Below, piece after piece: positions 14,887 through 24,109 of a stretch of 36,105 bases of DNA (its first letter is position 1; each line of letters begins with the position of its first letter). The position numbers and the translations under genes were made by a program. The notes beneath the pieces are model-generated. The model did no database searches and had not been told where the DNA came from. It saw nothing but the letters and a program-made list of their open reading frames with translations. Location: contig NZ_KQ970820.1 in the NCBI RefSeq assembly GCF_001579645.1, positions 156,569 to 192,673 of the forward strand, in the 5' to 3' direction. The DNA comes from Streptococcus infantis. GTDB taxonomy: Bacteria > Bacillota > Bacilli > Lactobacillales > Streptococcaceae.

Positions 14887-15786
14887 ATGAAGCAAAAAGT
14901 AAGAAAAGCCGTTATCCCTGCTGCGGGACTTGGAACTCGTTTCCTACCTGCAACTAAAGCTTTGGCCAAAGAAATGTTGCCAATCGTGGATAAACCAACC
15001 ATCCAGTTCATCGTCGAAGAAGCTCTTAAGTCTGGAATTGAGGACATTCTTGTGGTAACAGGAAAGTCAAAACGTTCTATCGAAGACCATTTTGACTCAA
15101 ACTTCGAACTAGAATACAACCTCAAGGAAAAAGGAAAAACCGACCTTTTGAAACTAGTTGACGAAACAACTGGCATGCGCCTTCACTTCATCCGTCAAAC
15201 ACACCCACGTGGACTTGGAGATGCCGTCTTACAAGCCAAAGCTTTCGTCGGGAATGAACCATTTGTGGTTATGCTTGGAGATGACCTCATGGATATCACA
15301 GATGACAAGGCTGTTCCACTGACCAAGCAACTCATGAACGATTATGAGAAGACTCATGCTTCTACTATCGCCGTCATGCCTGTCCCACATGAGGAAGTTT
15401 CTTCATACGGAGTCATCGCTCCTCAAGGTGAAGGAAATGACGGTCTTTACAGTGTTGAAACCTTCGTTGAAAAACCAGCTCCTGAAGACGCACCGAGTGA
15501 TTTAGCAATCATAGGCCGTTACCTTCTCACACCAGAGATTTTCGGCATCCTCGAAAGTCAAAAACCTGGTGCGGGAAATGAAATCCAACTAACAGATGCT
15601 ATCGATACACTCAACAAAACTCAACGAGTATTTGCTCGTGAGTTTAAAGGGTCACGTTACGACGTTGGAGATAAGTTTGGATTTATGAAGACTTCCATCG
15701 AATACGCTCTTAAACATCCACAAGTCAAAGACCACTTGAAGGACTACTTGATTGATCTAGGAAAAGAACTTTCAGGAGAAAAATAA
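14887..15786 (+). CDS. galU: UTP-glucose-1-phosphate uridylyltransferase, 299 aa
   Basis: It makes UDP-glucose for capsule, glycolipid and teichoic-acid synthesis. The nucleotidyltransferase signature is [30 protein letters not shown] (residues ~8-37), with LGDDLMD at ~131 and later [10 protein letters not shown] and [10 protein letters not shown]. Length is normal for streptococcal GalU. AAAGGAAG precedes the ATG. It is second in the gpsA-galU operon and ends at a hairpin terminator. Confidence 0.98.
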   Translation: MKQKVRKAVIPAAGLGTRFLPATKALAKEMLPIVDKPTIQFIVEEALKSGIEDILVVTGKSKRSIEDHFDSNFELEYNLKEKGKTDLLKLVDETTGMRLHFIRQTHPRGLGDAVLQAKAFVGNEPFVVMLGDDLMDITDDKAVPLTKQLMNDYEKTHASTIAVMPVPHEEVSSYGVIAPQGEGNDGLYSVETFVEKPAPEDAPSDLAIIGRYLLTPEIFGILESQKPGAGNEIQLTDAIDTLNKTQRVFAREFKGSRYDVGDKFGFMKTSIEYALKHPQVKDHLKDYLIDLGKELSGEK

Positions 15787-15800
15787 ACAATTTGTCAAAC

Positions 15801-15830
15801 AGTCAGATTTAGCTTAAATCTGGCTTTTTC
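15801..15830 (+). terminator. Terminator of gpsA-galU
   Basis: AGTCAGATTTAG / CTTAAATCTGGCT form a near-perfect stem (one G-U pair, minimal loop) followed by TTTTTC. Confidence 0.8.
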
Positions 15831-15887
15831 AATGTCTAAATTTCGAACTCCAATCCCTATCCAAAGCCTTGTTCTAAGCCTAATTTC

Positions 15888-15914
15888 TTGCAATAATTGC
15901 TTTTATGGTATAAT
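15888..15914 (+). promoter_or_regulatory. pbp1b promoter
   Basis: TTGCAA (15888-15893), 15-bp spacer, TGG-TATAAT extended -10 (15906-15914). The start codon is at 15935. Confidence 0.7.
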
Positions 15915-15934
15915 AATAAAGAGTGAGGAATTCT

Positions 15935-18454
15935 ATGAACAAACATGTAACAAGAATCAAACAAAAAGGACTGGCCTTACTTGGGTCTCTAAAATTAACA
16001 ATTTCTAAAATGAATGCTAAGAAAAAAAGTGGAAAAAATTCTAAGAAGAAAAAGCAAACGCAAGCACCATTCGATATTTGGACTTTATTTGCCAAGATTT
16101 TACTTGGAATAAAAGCAACTTTTAACACACTTTTCATCCTAGCTTTTATTGGCGGTCTCCTTGGAACAGGGGTTGCCTTGGGGTATGCTGTTTCTCTCTT
16201 TGATCAAGTTAGTGTCCCTCAAACGGAGGATTTGATCAATCAGGTCAATAATATTTCATCTATCTCTGAAATCCGCTATGCAGATGGTTCCATGATTAGC
16301 GCTATCGAAAGCGATCTGCTGCGCACATCTGTATCATCAGATGCCATTTCAGATAACCTCAAGCAAGCTATCGTTGCAACCGAGGATGAACACTTTGCAG
16401 AGCACAACGGTGTCGTTCCTAAAGCGGTTATTCGTGCCAGTCTAGGAAAATTCATCGGACTTGGTTCTTCCAGTGGGGGATCTACCCTAACACAACAGCT
16501 CATCAAACAACAAGTAGTTGGTGATGCTCCTACGCTTGCCCGTAAAGCCAGTGAAATCGTTGACGCCTTGGCCTTGGAAAGAGCTATGAGCAAGGACGAA
16601 ATCCTAACAACCTATCTCAACGTTGCTCCTTTTGGTCGTAACAATAAAGGTCAAAATATCGCAGGGGCTCAACAGGCTGCCAAAGGGATTTTTGGGGTGG
16701 ATGCAAGTAAACTGACCATCCCTCAAGCGGCTTTCCTAGCAGGTTTACCACAAAGCCCTATTTCCTACTCACCTTATGAATCTACTGGTGAGATGAAGAG
16801 CGAAGAAGATATTGAACTCGGTATTAAGCGCTCCAAAGATGTTCTCTACAATATGTATCGAACAGGAGCCCTCAGCCAGGAAGACTATGAAACCTACAAG
16901 GCTTATGACATTAAGCAAGATTTCTTGCCAGCAGAAAATGCTAGCGTTACCTCTAAAGGCTTCCTCTACTTCACTGCACTCGATGAGGCTACCAAGATTA
17001 TGTATGATTATCTGGTGCAAAAGGACAATGTTTCTGACCAAGAACTACAGAACGAATCGATCCGAAAATCTTATCGAGAATTGGCCGAAAAAGAAATTCA
17101 AAACGGTGGTTACCGTATTACAACTACCATCGATAAAACGATTCATACTGCTATGCAAAATGCCGTAACAAACTACGGATACCTTCTAAATGATAGCTCG
17201 GGGCAACCTGAAGTTGGGAATGTCTTGATGGACAATCAAACTGGGGCGATTTTAGGGTTTGTAGGTGGACGAGATTATCAGACCAATCAAAACAATCATG
17301 CCTTCGATACCAAACGTTCGCCTGCCTCCACTACCAAGCCACTATTGGCCTACGGTATTGCTATCGACCAAGGGCTTATGGGAAGTGCTAGCATCCTCTC
17401 TAACTATCCAACAAACTTTTCTAACGGAACTCCGATCATGCATGTCAACAGTCCTGGAACAGCCATGATAGACCTTAAAGAAGCTCTAAACTATTCTTGG
17501 AACATCCCAGCCTACTGGACCTACCGAATGCTCCGTGAAAAAGGGGTTGATGTCCGTTCTTACATGGAAAAAATGGGCTATGAAATCCCAGAATACGGCA
17601 TTGAAAGTCTTCCTATGGGAGGAGGAATTGAAGTTACTGTAGCCCAGCATACCAATGGATACCAAACACTGGCTAACAATGGTACCTATCATAAGAAATA
17701 CATGATCTCAAAAATTGAGAAAACGAGTGGCGAGGTTCTCTATGAACATCAGGCTAAACCTATCCAAGTTTACTCTAAAGCTACCGCAACCATTATGCAG
17801 AGTTTGCTAAGAGATGTACTTTCATCTCGAGTTACTACAAGCTTCCAAACGGATCTGACTTCTATCAATTCCAGTCTAGCAGGTGCTGACTGGATCGGAA
17901 AAACTGGTACAAGCAATGAAGAAGGAGATATGTGGCTCATGGTCTCTACTCCAAGATTAACTCTGGGAGGCTGGGTTGGACATGACGACAACAGTTCTCT
18001 AGCCCAGGGAGCTTACTACCGCAATGCAAAATATATGGCTCATCTGGTAAATGCCATTCAGCAAGCAGCCCCTTCTGCTTGGGGTTCAGAACGTTTCAAA
18101 CTCGATTCAAGTGTCACTTCATCACAAGTCCTCAAATCAACTGGTCAAAAGCCAGGAAAGTTGACTATTAATGGAAAAGAAATTAATCTGAGCGGAGAAA
18201 CGGTGACTAGCTACTGGGCAAACCAAGCTGGTGCTCCAACTACTAGCTACAAATTTGCTATTGGTGGAAGCGATTCTGACTACCAAAATGCTTGGAACAC
18301 CATTTTAGGAAGTCTGCCTAAAGCATCTTCTTCCTCATCAAATAACAACAACAATAACAATAATAGTAATAATCGTAATAATACTTCTAATAGTAACGGG
18401 AACAATAATAGTAGCTCTAGTTCCAATAACAGAAGTAGTAATCAACGGCGCTAA
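15935..18454 (+). CDS. pbp1b: Class A penicillin-binding protein 1B, 839 aa
   Basis: This bifunctional peptidoglycan synthase is anchored in the membrane. It has a basic cytoplasmic N-terminus ([13 protein letters not shown]) and one membrane helix (~65-95). The GT51 glycosyltransferase domain contains ATEDEHF (catalytic Glu ~150), [12 protein letters not shown] and [15 protein letters not shown]. The transpeptidase domain carries SPASTTKP (active Ser ~460), SWN and KTGT (~655). The last ~40 residues are an Asn/Ser homopolymer tail encoded by AAY/AGY repeats (~18330-18450), a likely length-variable microsatellite. The start at ATG 15935 has GAGGA 5 nt upstream; an in-frame GTG at 15923 lies within the SD region. 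The sequence closely resembles pneumococcal PBP1b as I remember it, which is ~820 aa. Confidence 0.96.
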   Translation: MNKHVTRIKQKGLALLGSLKLTISKMNAKKKSGKNSKKKKQTQAPFDIWTLFAKILLGIKATFNTLFILAFIGGLLGTGVALGYAVSLFDQVSVPQTEDLINQVNNISSISEIRYADGSMISAIESDLLRTSVSSDAISDNLKQAIVATEDEHFAEHNGVVPKAVIRASLGKFIGLGSSSGGSTLTQQLIKQQVVGDAPTLARKASEIVDALALERAMSKDEILTTYLNVAPFGRNNKGQNIAGAQQAAKGIFGVDASKLTIPQAAFLAGLPQSPISYSPYESTGEMKSEEDIELGIKRSKDVLYNMYRTGALSQEDYETYKAYDIKQDFLPAENASVTSKGFLYFTALDEATKIMYDYLVQKDNVSDQELQNESIRKSYRELAEKEIQNGGYRITTTIDKTIHTAMQNAVTNYGYLLNDSSGQPEVGNVLMDNQTGAILGFVGGRDYQTNQNNHAFDTKRSPASTTKPLLAYGIAIDQGLMGSASILSNYPTNFSNGTPIMHVNSPGTAMIDLKEALNYSWNIPAYWTYRMLREKGVDVRSYMEKMGYEIPEYGIESLPMGGGIEVTVAQHTNGYQTLANNGTYHKKYMISKIEKTSGEVLYEHQAKPIQVYSKATATIMQSLLRDVLSSRVTTSFQTDLTSINSSLAGADWIGKTGTSNEEGDMWLMVSTPRLTLGGWVGHDDNSSLAQGAYYRNAKYMAHLVNAIQQAAPSAWGSERFKLDSSVTSSQVLKSTGQKPGKLTINGKEINLSGETVTSYWANQAGAPTTSYKFAIGGSDSDYQNAWNTILGSLPKASSSSSNNNNNNNNSNNRNNTSNSNGNNNSSSSSNNRSSNQRR

Positions 18455-18468
18455 CTAGCACAATCATT

Positions 18469-18510
18469 GAGAGTGGGAAAGAAATGATTTTCTCAACTCT
18501 CTTTTTTCTT
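18469..18510 (+). terminator. Terminator of pbp1b
   Basis: GAGAGTGGGAAA pairs imperfectly with TTTCTCAACTCTC over a short loop, followed by TTTTTTCTTT. Confidence 0.8.
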
Positions 18511-18520
18511 TCTTCGTTTC

Positions 18521-18530
18521 ATGGTACAAT
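18521..18530 (+). promoter_or_regulatory. Extended -10 immediately before the EamA start codon
   Basis: TGGTACAAT (18522-18530). The ATG at 18537 begins 6 nt after the hexamer, where transcription would start, so the message may be leaderless. Confidence 0.6.
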
Positions 18531-18536
18531 AGCAAC

Positions 18537-19469
18537 ATGAATAACTATCAAAAGAATATTTTTAAGGGAACCATTTATTCTCTCCTATCTGGCTTGATCT
18601 GGGGGATCTGCGGAATTTTAGGAGAGTACTTTTTTTCACATTATCAAGTATCTTCAGGGTGGATTACTTCTATGCGTCTACTCGTCGCTGGTAGTTTCGT
18701 AATCGTCTTATCTAGCCTTAAACTCCGGTCCCAGCTTTTCGAGATCTGGAGAAATCGAAACAATTACCTTCCTTTTCTGGCCTATGCTATCTTAGGGATC
18801 TTCTCCGTTCAGTATTTCTTCTATCTCTGTGTGGAGTACTCCAACGCTACAACTGCAACCATCCTACAATTTATCAGTCCTATCTTTATTCTCTTTTACA
18901 ATCGCATCATCTACAAGAAAAAAGCTTCTAAAAGTGCTATTTTTTATGTCTTGGTCGCTATGGTTGGGGTCTTTTTGATGGCTACCAAAGGAGATTTGTC
19001 TAAGCTATCCATCACTCCTCTTGCTTTACTGACAGGACTTCTCAGTGCACTAGGTGTCATGTTCAATGTTATATTACCCCAGCGTTTTGCTAAAAATTAT
19101 GGGTTTGTGCCTACTGTTGGCTGGGGAATGATTATCGCTGGGATTTTTAGTAATTTTCTCTACCCTGTTTATAAGATTAGCTTCCAGGTTGATGCCATCA
19201 GTATCTGTATTTGTTTGACTATTGCCTTTTTGGGAACAGCCTTTGCTTTCTTCCTATCGATGAAGGCTGTCTCGCTCGTTTCTCCCTTGGTGGTGTCAGT
19301 CGTCAGTGCAAGCGAACCTTTATCATCTGCTATTCTAAGCGTTCTCTTTCTAGGTTTAATCTTGGATGGGTATCTGCTACTGGCTATGATTTTGATTATC
19401 ATCCCAATGATCTTTCTATCCATTGAAGAATCAAAAAACAAAATGAAAGAATCTTCTTTTAACACTTAA
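18537..19469 (+). CDS. EamA/DMT-superfamily transporter, 310 aa
   Basis: Ten hydrophobic helices are arranged as two EamA halves. The first starts at GTIYSLLSGLIWGICGILGEYFF and includes the 'YFFYLCVEYSNATTATILQFISPIFILF' segment typical of the drug/metabolite transporter fold. The second runs from ITPLALLTGLLSALGVMF to AFFLSMKAVSLVSPLVVSVVSASEPLSSAILSVLFLG. Members export amino acids or other metabolites. The substrate is not deducible. No SD is visible before the ATG; the extended -10 is only 6 nt away. It lies between pbp1b and dapH with its own terminator, so it is probably a single-gene unit. Confidence 0.9.
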   Translation: MNNYQKNIFKGTIYSLLSGLIWGICGILGEYFFSHYQVSSGWITSMRLLVAGSFVIVLSSLKLRSQLFEIWRNRNNYLPFLAYAILGIFSVQYFFYLCVEYSNATTATILQFISPIFILFYNRIIYKKKASKSAIFYVLVAMVGVFLMATKGDLSKLSITPLALLTGLLSALGVMFNVILPQRFAKNYGFVPTVGWGMIIAGIFSNFLYPVYKISFQVDAISICICLTIAFLGTAFAFFLSMKAVSLVSPLVVSVVSASEPLSSAILSVLFLGLILDGYLLLAMILIIIPMIFLSIEESKNKMKESSFNT

Positions 19470-19494
19470 GGCTTCAAAATTGAAGCCTTTTTTG
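19468..19494 (+). terminator. Terminator of the EamA gene
   Basis: AAGGCTTCA (19468-19476) and TGAAGCCTT (19481-19489), 9 perfect bp, 4-nt loop, followed by TTTT. It overlaps the stop codon, and the next promoter begins directly after it. Confidence 0.9.
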
Positions 19495-19501
19495 GTAGAA
19501 T
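19493..19501 (+). promoter_or_regulatory. dapH promoter, extended -10
   Basis: TGGTAGAAT, 31 bp ahead of the dapH ATG. Its upstream part is the U tract of the preceding terminator. Confidence 0.65.
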
Positions 19502-19532
19502 AGTAAGCATTACAAAGAGTGAGGAGACACCT

Positions 19533-20231
19533 ATGACTGCTACAAAAATGAATGCACAAGAAATTATCCAATTTATCGCAAATGCTGAGAAAAAGACAAG
19601 CGTAAAAGTGACCTTTGAGGGGCAACTTACCGGATCTATCCCTGCCTCTGTTATCAAGCTTGGGAATGTTCTTTTTGGAGACTGGAAAGATATCGCTCCA
19701 CTTCTTGAAGGACTAACAGAAAACAAGGACTATGTTGTTGAACAAGACGCTCGCAACTCCGCTGTACCTCTCCTTGATAAACGTGCTATCAATGCTCGTA
19801 TCGAGCCAGGCGCTATCATCCGTGACCAGGTTGAGATTGGCGACAACGCTGTTATCATGATGGGAGCTGTTATCAATATCGGTGCTGAAATCGGTGCTGG
19901 TACTATGATTGATATGGGAGCTATTCTGGGTGGACGTGCTATTGTCGGTAAAAATAGTCACGTAGGTGCCGGCGCTGTTCTTGCAGGTGTCATCGAACCA
20001 GCTAGTGCAGAGCCTGTTCGTGTCGGTGACAATGTTCTCATCGGTGCTAACGCTGTGGTTATCGAAGGTGTTCAAATCGGTAGCGGTTCTGTTGTTGCAG
20101 CAGGTGCCATCGTTACTCAAGATGTTCCAGAAAATGTTGTGGTAGCTGGTGTTCCAGCTCGTGTTATCAAAGAAATCGATAGCCAAACCCAACAAAAAAC
20201 AGTGCTAGAAGATGCGCTTCGCACCTTGTAA
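19533..20231 (+). CDS. dapH: Tetrahydrodipicolinate N-acetyltransferase, 232 aa
   Basis: It acetylates 2,3,4,5-tetrahydropyridine-2,6-dicarboxylate in the acetylase branch of the diaminopimelate/lysine pathway, supplying lysine for protein and peptidoglycan. The N-terminal ~85 residues are the DapH-specific helical domain ([22 protein letters not shown]). From ~88 to 210 run left-handed beta-helix hexapeptide repeats ([34 protein letters not shown]). Length matches DapH (~232-236 aa) rather than the longer succinylase DapD. GAGGAG precedes the ATG. The next gene is the matching deacetylase, which confirms the pathway. Confidence 0.96.
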   Translation: MTATKMNAQEIIQFIANAEKKTSVKVTFEGQLTGSIPASVIKLGNVLFGDWKDIAPLLEGLTENKDYVVEQDARNSAVPLLDKRAINARIEPGAIIRDQVEIGDNAVIMMGAVINIGAEIGAGTMIDMGAILGGRAIVGKNSHVGAGAVLAGVIEPASAEPVRVGDNVLIGANAVVIEGVQIGSGSVVAAGAIVTQDVPENVVVAGVPARVIKEIDSQTQQKTVLEDALRTL

Positions 20232-20239
20232 TTAGTAAC

Positions 20240-20268
20240 AGAGGCTGAAACATTTCCAGCCTCTTTCT
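20240..20268 (+). terminator. Weak intra-operon hairpin after dapH
   Basis: GAGGCTG (20241-20247) and CAGCCTC (20257-20263), followed by TTTCTC. The poor U tract suggests partial termination between dapH and the deacetylase gene. Confidence 0.6.
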
Positions 20269-20292
20269 CGTATCAATAGAAGGAAATTAACT

Positions 20293-21423
20293 ATGTTAGA
20301 TTTGATTCAAACTCGACGCGATCTTCACCAAATTCCCGAGATTGGTTTAGAAGAATTCAAGACTCACGCTTATTTACTCAATGTCATTGAAACATTAACG
20401 GCTGGTAAGGATTTTGTTCAGATTCGTACTTGGCGAACAGGTATTTTAGTTTACTTGCAGGGAAGTCAGCCAGAACGTACCATTGGCTGGCGGACAGACA
20501 TCGACGGACTCCCAATCGTTGAACAAACAGGCCTTCCTTTTGCCTCTCAGCACCCAGACCGCATGCATGCTTGTGGACACGATTTTCACATGACCATTGC
20601 CCTAGGAAGTCTCGAACGTGCATTAGAAAAACAACCCAAAAACAATCTCCTCTTTCTCTTCCAACCTGCAGAAGAAAATGAAGCAGGTGGCATGCTCATG
20701 TATGAAGATAGTGCTTTTGGCGACTGGTTACCTGACCAATTCTATGGACTCCATGTTCGTCCAGACCTAAAAGTTGGACAGATTGCGACCAATACCCATA
20801 CACTCTTTGCTGGAACATGCGAGGTCAAGATTCGCTTTAAGGGTAAAGGCGGACACGCTGCCTTTCCACATCAAGCAAACGATGCTCTGGTTGCAGCTAG
20901 CTATTTTGTGACCCAAGTCCAGTCAGTCGTCAGCCGTAATGTCGATCCTATCGAGGGAGCTGTCGTCACTTTCGGTGTTTTTCAAGCTGGGACAACTAAC
21001 AATGTCATCGCTGATACAGCCTTCTTACATGGAACGATTCGAGCTCTTACACACAGCATGAGCCTCTTGGTGCAAAAACGTGTCAAAGCTATCGCTGAAG
21101 GGGTCGCAGCTGCTTTTGATATGGATGTGGAAGTTGAACTCAAGCAGGGAGGCTACCTACCTGTCGAAAACAACCCTAAATTAGCCCGGGAATTGATGAC
21201 CTTCTTTGATGAAAAAGAGGGAATTGAACTAATCGATATTGAACCTGCCATGACAGGGGAGGACTTTGGTTATCTTCTCTCCAAGGTTCCTGGTGTCATG
21301 TTCTGGCTCGGAATTGATAGTCCCTATGCTCTTCACCATCCACAGATGAGTCCTAAAGAAGAAGCTCTGGCAATTGGAGTCGAGGCTGTATCAAGCTTTT
21401 TAGCAAAGAAAGCTGCGGAGTAA
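20293..21423 (+). CDS. N-acetyldiaminopimelate deacetylase (M20 family), 376 aa
   Basis: This M20 amidohydrolase should remove the acetyl group from N-acetyl-LL-diaminopimelate. Metal-site motifs are [16 protein letters not shown] (~66-81), [10 protein letters not shown] (~94-103) and [15 protein letters not shown] (~123-137). The dimerisation domain carries [15 protein letters not shown], and a C-terminal metal His lies in YALHHPQM. Hippurate or amino-acid amidohydrolases look similar, but the position directly after dapH makes the deacetylase role likely. AGAAGGAAA lies before the ATG. The next gene starts 3 nt after its stop codon. Confidence 0.92.
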   Translation: MLDLIQTRRDLHQIPEIGLEEFKTHAYLLNVIETLTAGKDFVQIRTWRTGILVYLQGSQPERTIGWRTDIDGLPIVEQTGLPFASQHPDRMHACGHDFHMTIALGSLERALEKQPKNNLLFLFQPAEENEAGGMLMYEDSAFGDWLPDQFYGLHVRPDLKVGQIATNTHTLFAGTCEVKIRFKGKGGHAAFPHQANDALVAASYFVTQVQSVVSRNVDPIEGAVVTFGVFQAGTTNNVIADTAFLHGTIRALTHSMSLLVQKRVKAIAEGVAAAFDMDVEVELKQGGYLPVENNPKLARELMTFFDEKEGIELIDIEPAMTGEDFGYLLSKVPGVMFWLGIDSPYALHHPQMSPKEEALAIGVEAVSSFLAKKAAE

Positions 21424-21426
21424 ACG

Positions 21427-21966
21427 ATGAAAAAAAACTTACGCAAGCAGGTCTTACAAGAACTTAAATCTCTGTCAGCCGAAGAAAAGGAAGTCATGGA
21501 CACTTGGTTGACTGAGCAACTACTTCTACATCCCTTCTACAAGGAAGCAAAAACCATCGCCACTTACCTGTCTTTCCCTCATGAATTTCAGACAGCTAGA
21601 CTGATCGAACAAGCTCAAAAAGATGGGAAAACCATCCTCATTCCCAAAACCTATCCACATGGGAAAATGGACTTTGTGCTCTATGAACCAGAGAAACTCG
21701 AAAGAAATTCTTTTGGACTTCTTGAACCTCAAGGAGACTTCACAATCCTTGAACCCTCTCATATTGACCTGATTCATGTTCCTGGTTTGGCTTTCAATCC
21801 TTCTAGATATCGGATTGGCTACGGTGGTGGCTACTATGACCGCTACTTGGTGCATTTCCCAGGTCATACTATTAGTACGATTTATCCATGTCAGATTCAG
21901 AATTTTCAACCTGAGCACTACGATATTCCTGTTGAGGAGGTACTCATCTATGAAAGAAATTTTTGA
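21427..21966 (+). CDS. 5-formyltetrahydrofolate cyclo-ligase, 179 aa
   Basis: It converts 5-formyl-THF to 5,10-methenyl-THF with ATP, recycling an inhibitory folate. The N-terminus is basic and helical (MKKNLRKQVLQELKSLSAEEK). The ATP/folate site signature is VPGLAFNPSRYRIGYGGGYYDRYL (~118-141), diagnostic of the family. The SD (GGAG) lies in the end of the preceding gene. The last 17 nt overlap the rhomboid gene, a pairing with the rhomboid protease that recurs in streptococci. Confidence 0.95.
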   Translation: MKKNLRKQVLQELKSLSAEEKEVMDTWLTEQLLLHPFYKEAKTIATYLSFPHEFQTARLIEQAQKDGKTILIPKTYPHGKMDFVLYEPEKLERNSFGLLEPQGDFTILEPSHIDLIHVPGLAFNPSRYRIGYGGGYYDRYLVHFPGHTISTIYPCQIQNFQPEHYDIPVEEVLIYERNF

Positions 21967-22624
21967 TCGTCGGTATCCTGTCACGAGCTTCTTTCTTCTC
22001 GTGACAAGCCTGGTTTTTGTACTCATGTTTCTAACCAGTGGTTTCAACTATACCAGCGCAGCCACCTTGTATAAATTCGGAGCTGTGTATCCCCCTGCTA
22101 TCAAGGCCATGCCTGAACAAATCTGGCGCTTATTCTCGGCAACATTTGTCCACATTGGCTTAGAGCACTTTTTAGTCAATATGCTATCCCTCTACTTCTT
22201 AGGACGTCAGATGGAACAAATCTTTGGCTCTAAACAGTTTTTCTTTATCTACCTTCTATCAGGTATGATGGGAAATCTCTTTGTCCTAGTTTTTAGTCCC
22301 AATGCCATTACTGCAGGTGCTTCAACTGCCCTCTACGGTATGTTCGCTTCTATTGTCGTTCTTCGTTATGCCTCACGCAACCCCTATCTTCAACAGCTTG
22401 GTCAATCCTACCTCTCCCTCTTGGTCATCAACCTAGTAGGAAGTATTTTAATGCCTGGCATCAGCCTTGCTGGACATGTCGGGGGAGCTGTCGGCGGTGC
22501 ATTACTAGCTATCGTCTTCCCAGTTCTAGGCGAACGAAAGATTTACAGTCCAAGTCAACGAGGTCTTGCAACCCTAGCTTTTATTGCTCTGTCAGCCTTG
22601 ATGCTTTTTGTGGGCTTGTCCTAA
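21950..22624 (+). CDS. Rhomboid-family intramembrane serine protease, 224 aa
   Basis: Seven hydrophobic segments are visible. Family marks are IWRLFSATFVHIGLEHFLVNMLSLYFLG (WR loop and His/Asn of helix 2), the catalytic serine in TAGASTALYGMFA, and the catalytic histidine in LAGHVGGAVGGALLA. The ATG at 21950 has GAGGAGG 9 nt upstream and lies inside the cyclo-ligase gene; the longer in-frame extension to 21776 is only a shadow of that gene. The protein should cleave membrane-protein substrates within the bilayer. The substrate is unknown. It is the last gene of the dapH cluster. Confidence 0.95.
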   Translation: MKEIFDRRYPVTSFFLLVTSLVFVLMFLTSGFNYTSAATLYKFGAVYPPAIKAMPEQIWRLFSATFVHIGLEHFLVNMLSLYFLGRQMEQIFGSKQFFFIYLLSGMMGNLFVLVFSPNAITAGASTALYGMFASIVVLRYASRNPYLQQLGQSYLSLLVINLVGSILMPGISLAGHVGGAVGGALLAIVFPVLGERKIYSPSQRGLATLAFIALSALMLFVGLS

Positions 22625-22686
22625 AATAGTCTCATATAGGGAGTATCTTAATTTTCAATAAAGATTAATTCACTAATCTCATATAT

Positions 22687-22737
22687 AAAAGAAACTCCGA
22701 AAAGCTTGTTTTTATTAGCTTTCCAGAGTTTCTTTTA
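22687..22737. terminator. Bidirectional terminator between convergent genes
   Basis: AAAAGAAACTC...GAGTTTCTTTT outer arms with an inner AAAGCT/AGCTTT stem. T runs follow on both strands, serving the rhomboid gene (+) and the monooxygenase gene (-). Confidence 0.85.
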
Positions 22738-22798
22738 TTTCTAGTTTTTTAAAGATCAGACGGGTATATAGATTTTTTATCAATTTGATTGGATTTTT

Positions 22799-23851
22799 TT
22801 ATAACCCTTCTTTCATGGCAAAGTAAGCACGCACTTTTGGTGCCACTTGCGTTCCAAAGAGTTCAATGGCTTTGAGAACTTGATCATGTGGCATAGAACC
22901 AAGTGGTAGGTGCAACATAAAGCGATCCAAGTCTAAATCCTCAATCATGCGGATCAACTTTTCTGCTACCTGGTCTGGGGTCCCCACAAACATAGCACCA
23001 TTGGGCCCAACTTGCTCCAAATATTGCTCATAGGTCATCTCCTGCCAGTGTGGACGGTCTTTGGAAATCGCATCTACCACTTGCTTGGTCGGATGGAAAT
23101 AATCTTTCACTGCCTGCTCGCCATCTTCAGCAATCCAGCCCCAAGAATGAGCGCCCACTTTCAGGTCTTTGTCAGCATGACCAGATTCACTTCCAATCTC
23201 ACGATAAGCCTGAATCAACTTTTTAAAATAGCGAGGATTCCCACCGATAATCGCATAGACAATCGGCAAACCAGCTTGAGCAATCTTCACTGTTGACTCT
23301 ACATGACCACCTGTCGCCACCCACAAGGGCAATTTGTCCTGAACTGGCCGAGGATAGACTTCTTTTCCCGCAATGCTTTGGGTCAATTCTCCACGCCAGT
23401 TCACTTTGGTGCTTTCATTTGCAAGCTGAAGCAGGTCCAATTTTTCATCAAAGAGGGCTTCATAGTCTTTCAAGTCATACCCAAACAGTGGAAAGGACTC
23501 GGTGAATGAACCACGCCCAGCCATAATCTCTGCACGACCGTTTGAAAGGGCGTCGATGGTCGCATATTGTTGGAACAAACGGATGGGATCCATACTAGAG
23601 AGAATACTGACAGCACTGGTCAAACGAATCTTCTTGGTATTCACCGCACCAGCTGCAAGGACAATCTCTGGCGCCGATACCGCAAAGTCCTCCCGATGAT
23701 GCTCCCCAATGCCGTACACATCCAATCCAACCTTGTCAGCCAACTCAATCTCTGCTACCAACTGACGGATTCGTTCGTCATGACTATATACTTGTCCAGT
23801 CCCCTCTAAGGCTGTTGTTTCACCAAAGGTTGAAATTCCTAGTTCTACCAT
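22799..23851 (-). CDS. Luciferase-like flavin-dependent monooxygenase, 350 aa
   Basis: This is an LLM-class TIM-barrel oxidoreductase. Recognisable parts are VELGISTFGE at strand 1, YGIGEHHREDFAVSAPEIVLAAGAVNTKKIRLTSAVSILSSMDPIRLFQQYATIDALSNGRAEIMAGRGSF (the EHH motif and the conserved 'D-x-L-S-x-G-R' FMN region), and LPLWVATGG. Substrates for this subgroup are generally unknown; it uses reduced FMN or F420-like cofactors, with FMN expected in streptococci. The SD AGGAAA precedes the ATG. It has its own -35/-10 promoter and is not linked to a flavin reductase gene nearby. A flavin reductase-like gene exists 8 kb away (31437-32015), but linkage is speculative. Confidence 0.93.
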   Translation of the reverse strand: MVELGISTFGETTALEGTGQVYSHDERIRQLVAEIELADKVGLDVYGIGEHHREDFAVSAPEIVLAAGAVNTKKIRLTSAVSILSSMDPIRLFQQYATIDALSNGRAEIMAGRGSFTESFPLFGYDLKDYEALFDEKLDLLQLANESTKVNWRGELTQSIAGKEVYPRPVQDKLPLWVATGGHVESTVKIAQAGLPIVYAIIGGNPRYFKKLIQAYREIGSESGHADKDLKVGAHSWGWIAEDGEQAVKDYFHPTKQVVDAISKDRPHWQEMTYEQYLEQVGPNGAMFVGTPDQVAEKLIRMIEDLDLDRFMLHLPLGSMPHDQVLKAIELFGTQVAPKVRAYFAMKEGL

Positions 23852-23886
23852 ACTGATTTCCTCGTTTTATTATTAGTTATCTGGGT

Positions 23887-23915
23887 ATTTTATCACTAGT
23901 CAGTTATAGTTGCAA
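23887..23915 (-). promoter_or_regulatory. Promoter of the monooxygenase gene
   Basis: Minus strand TTGCAA (23910-23915), 17-bp spacer, TAAAAT (23887-23892). Confidence 0.75.
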
Positions 23916-24069
23916 CGAATTTGCTCATTAGAAAAGTCCTTGATTAAGTAGACACTTTTAGTTCCTTGTGTGGCGGTGAGAGGTGAGGGTAAATCGTTGT
24001 AAGGACGATACCATCTATATCCCTTGCAACATTCTCTTCTGTGATGGTGAGAGCTTGGTGATGATTCTA

Positions 24070-24098
24070 TAAGAAAAATGAGATGAAAATCATCTCAC
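24070..24098 (-). terminator. Terminator of the GH1 glycosidase gene
   Basis: Minus strand TGAGATGA (24090-24097) and TCATCTCA (24079-24086), 8 perfect bp, 3-nt loop, then TTTTTCTT. Confidence 0.9.
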
Positions 24099-24109
24099 TC
24101 TTCATATTC

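Noticed and set aside
19713-20195. 160-codon minus-strand ORF antisense to dapH, rich in Asn/Thr/Ser/Asp
   Set aside because: Shadow of the hexapeptide-repeat codons of dapH; no SD or promoter.
21776-21949. 58-residue N-terminal extension of the rhomboid protease
   Set aside because: Lies wholly within the cyclo-ligase gene; a strong SD precedes the internal ATG at 21950.
21526-22047. 173-codon minus-strand ORF antisense to the cyclo-ligase gene
   Set aside because: Shadow frame over two firmly identified genes.
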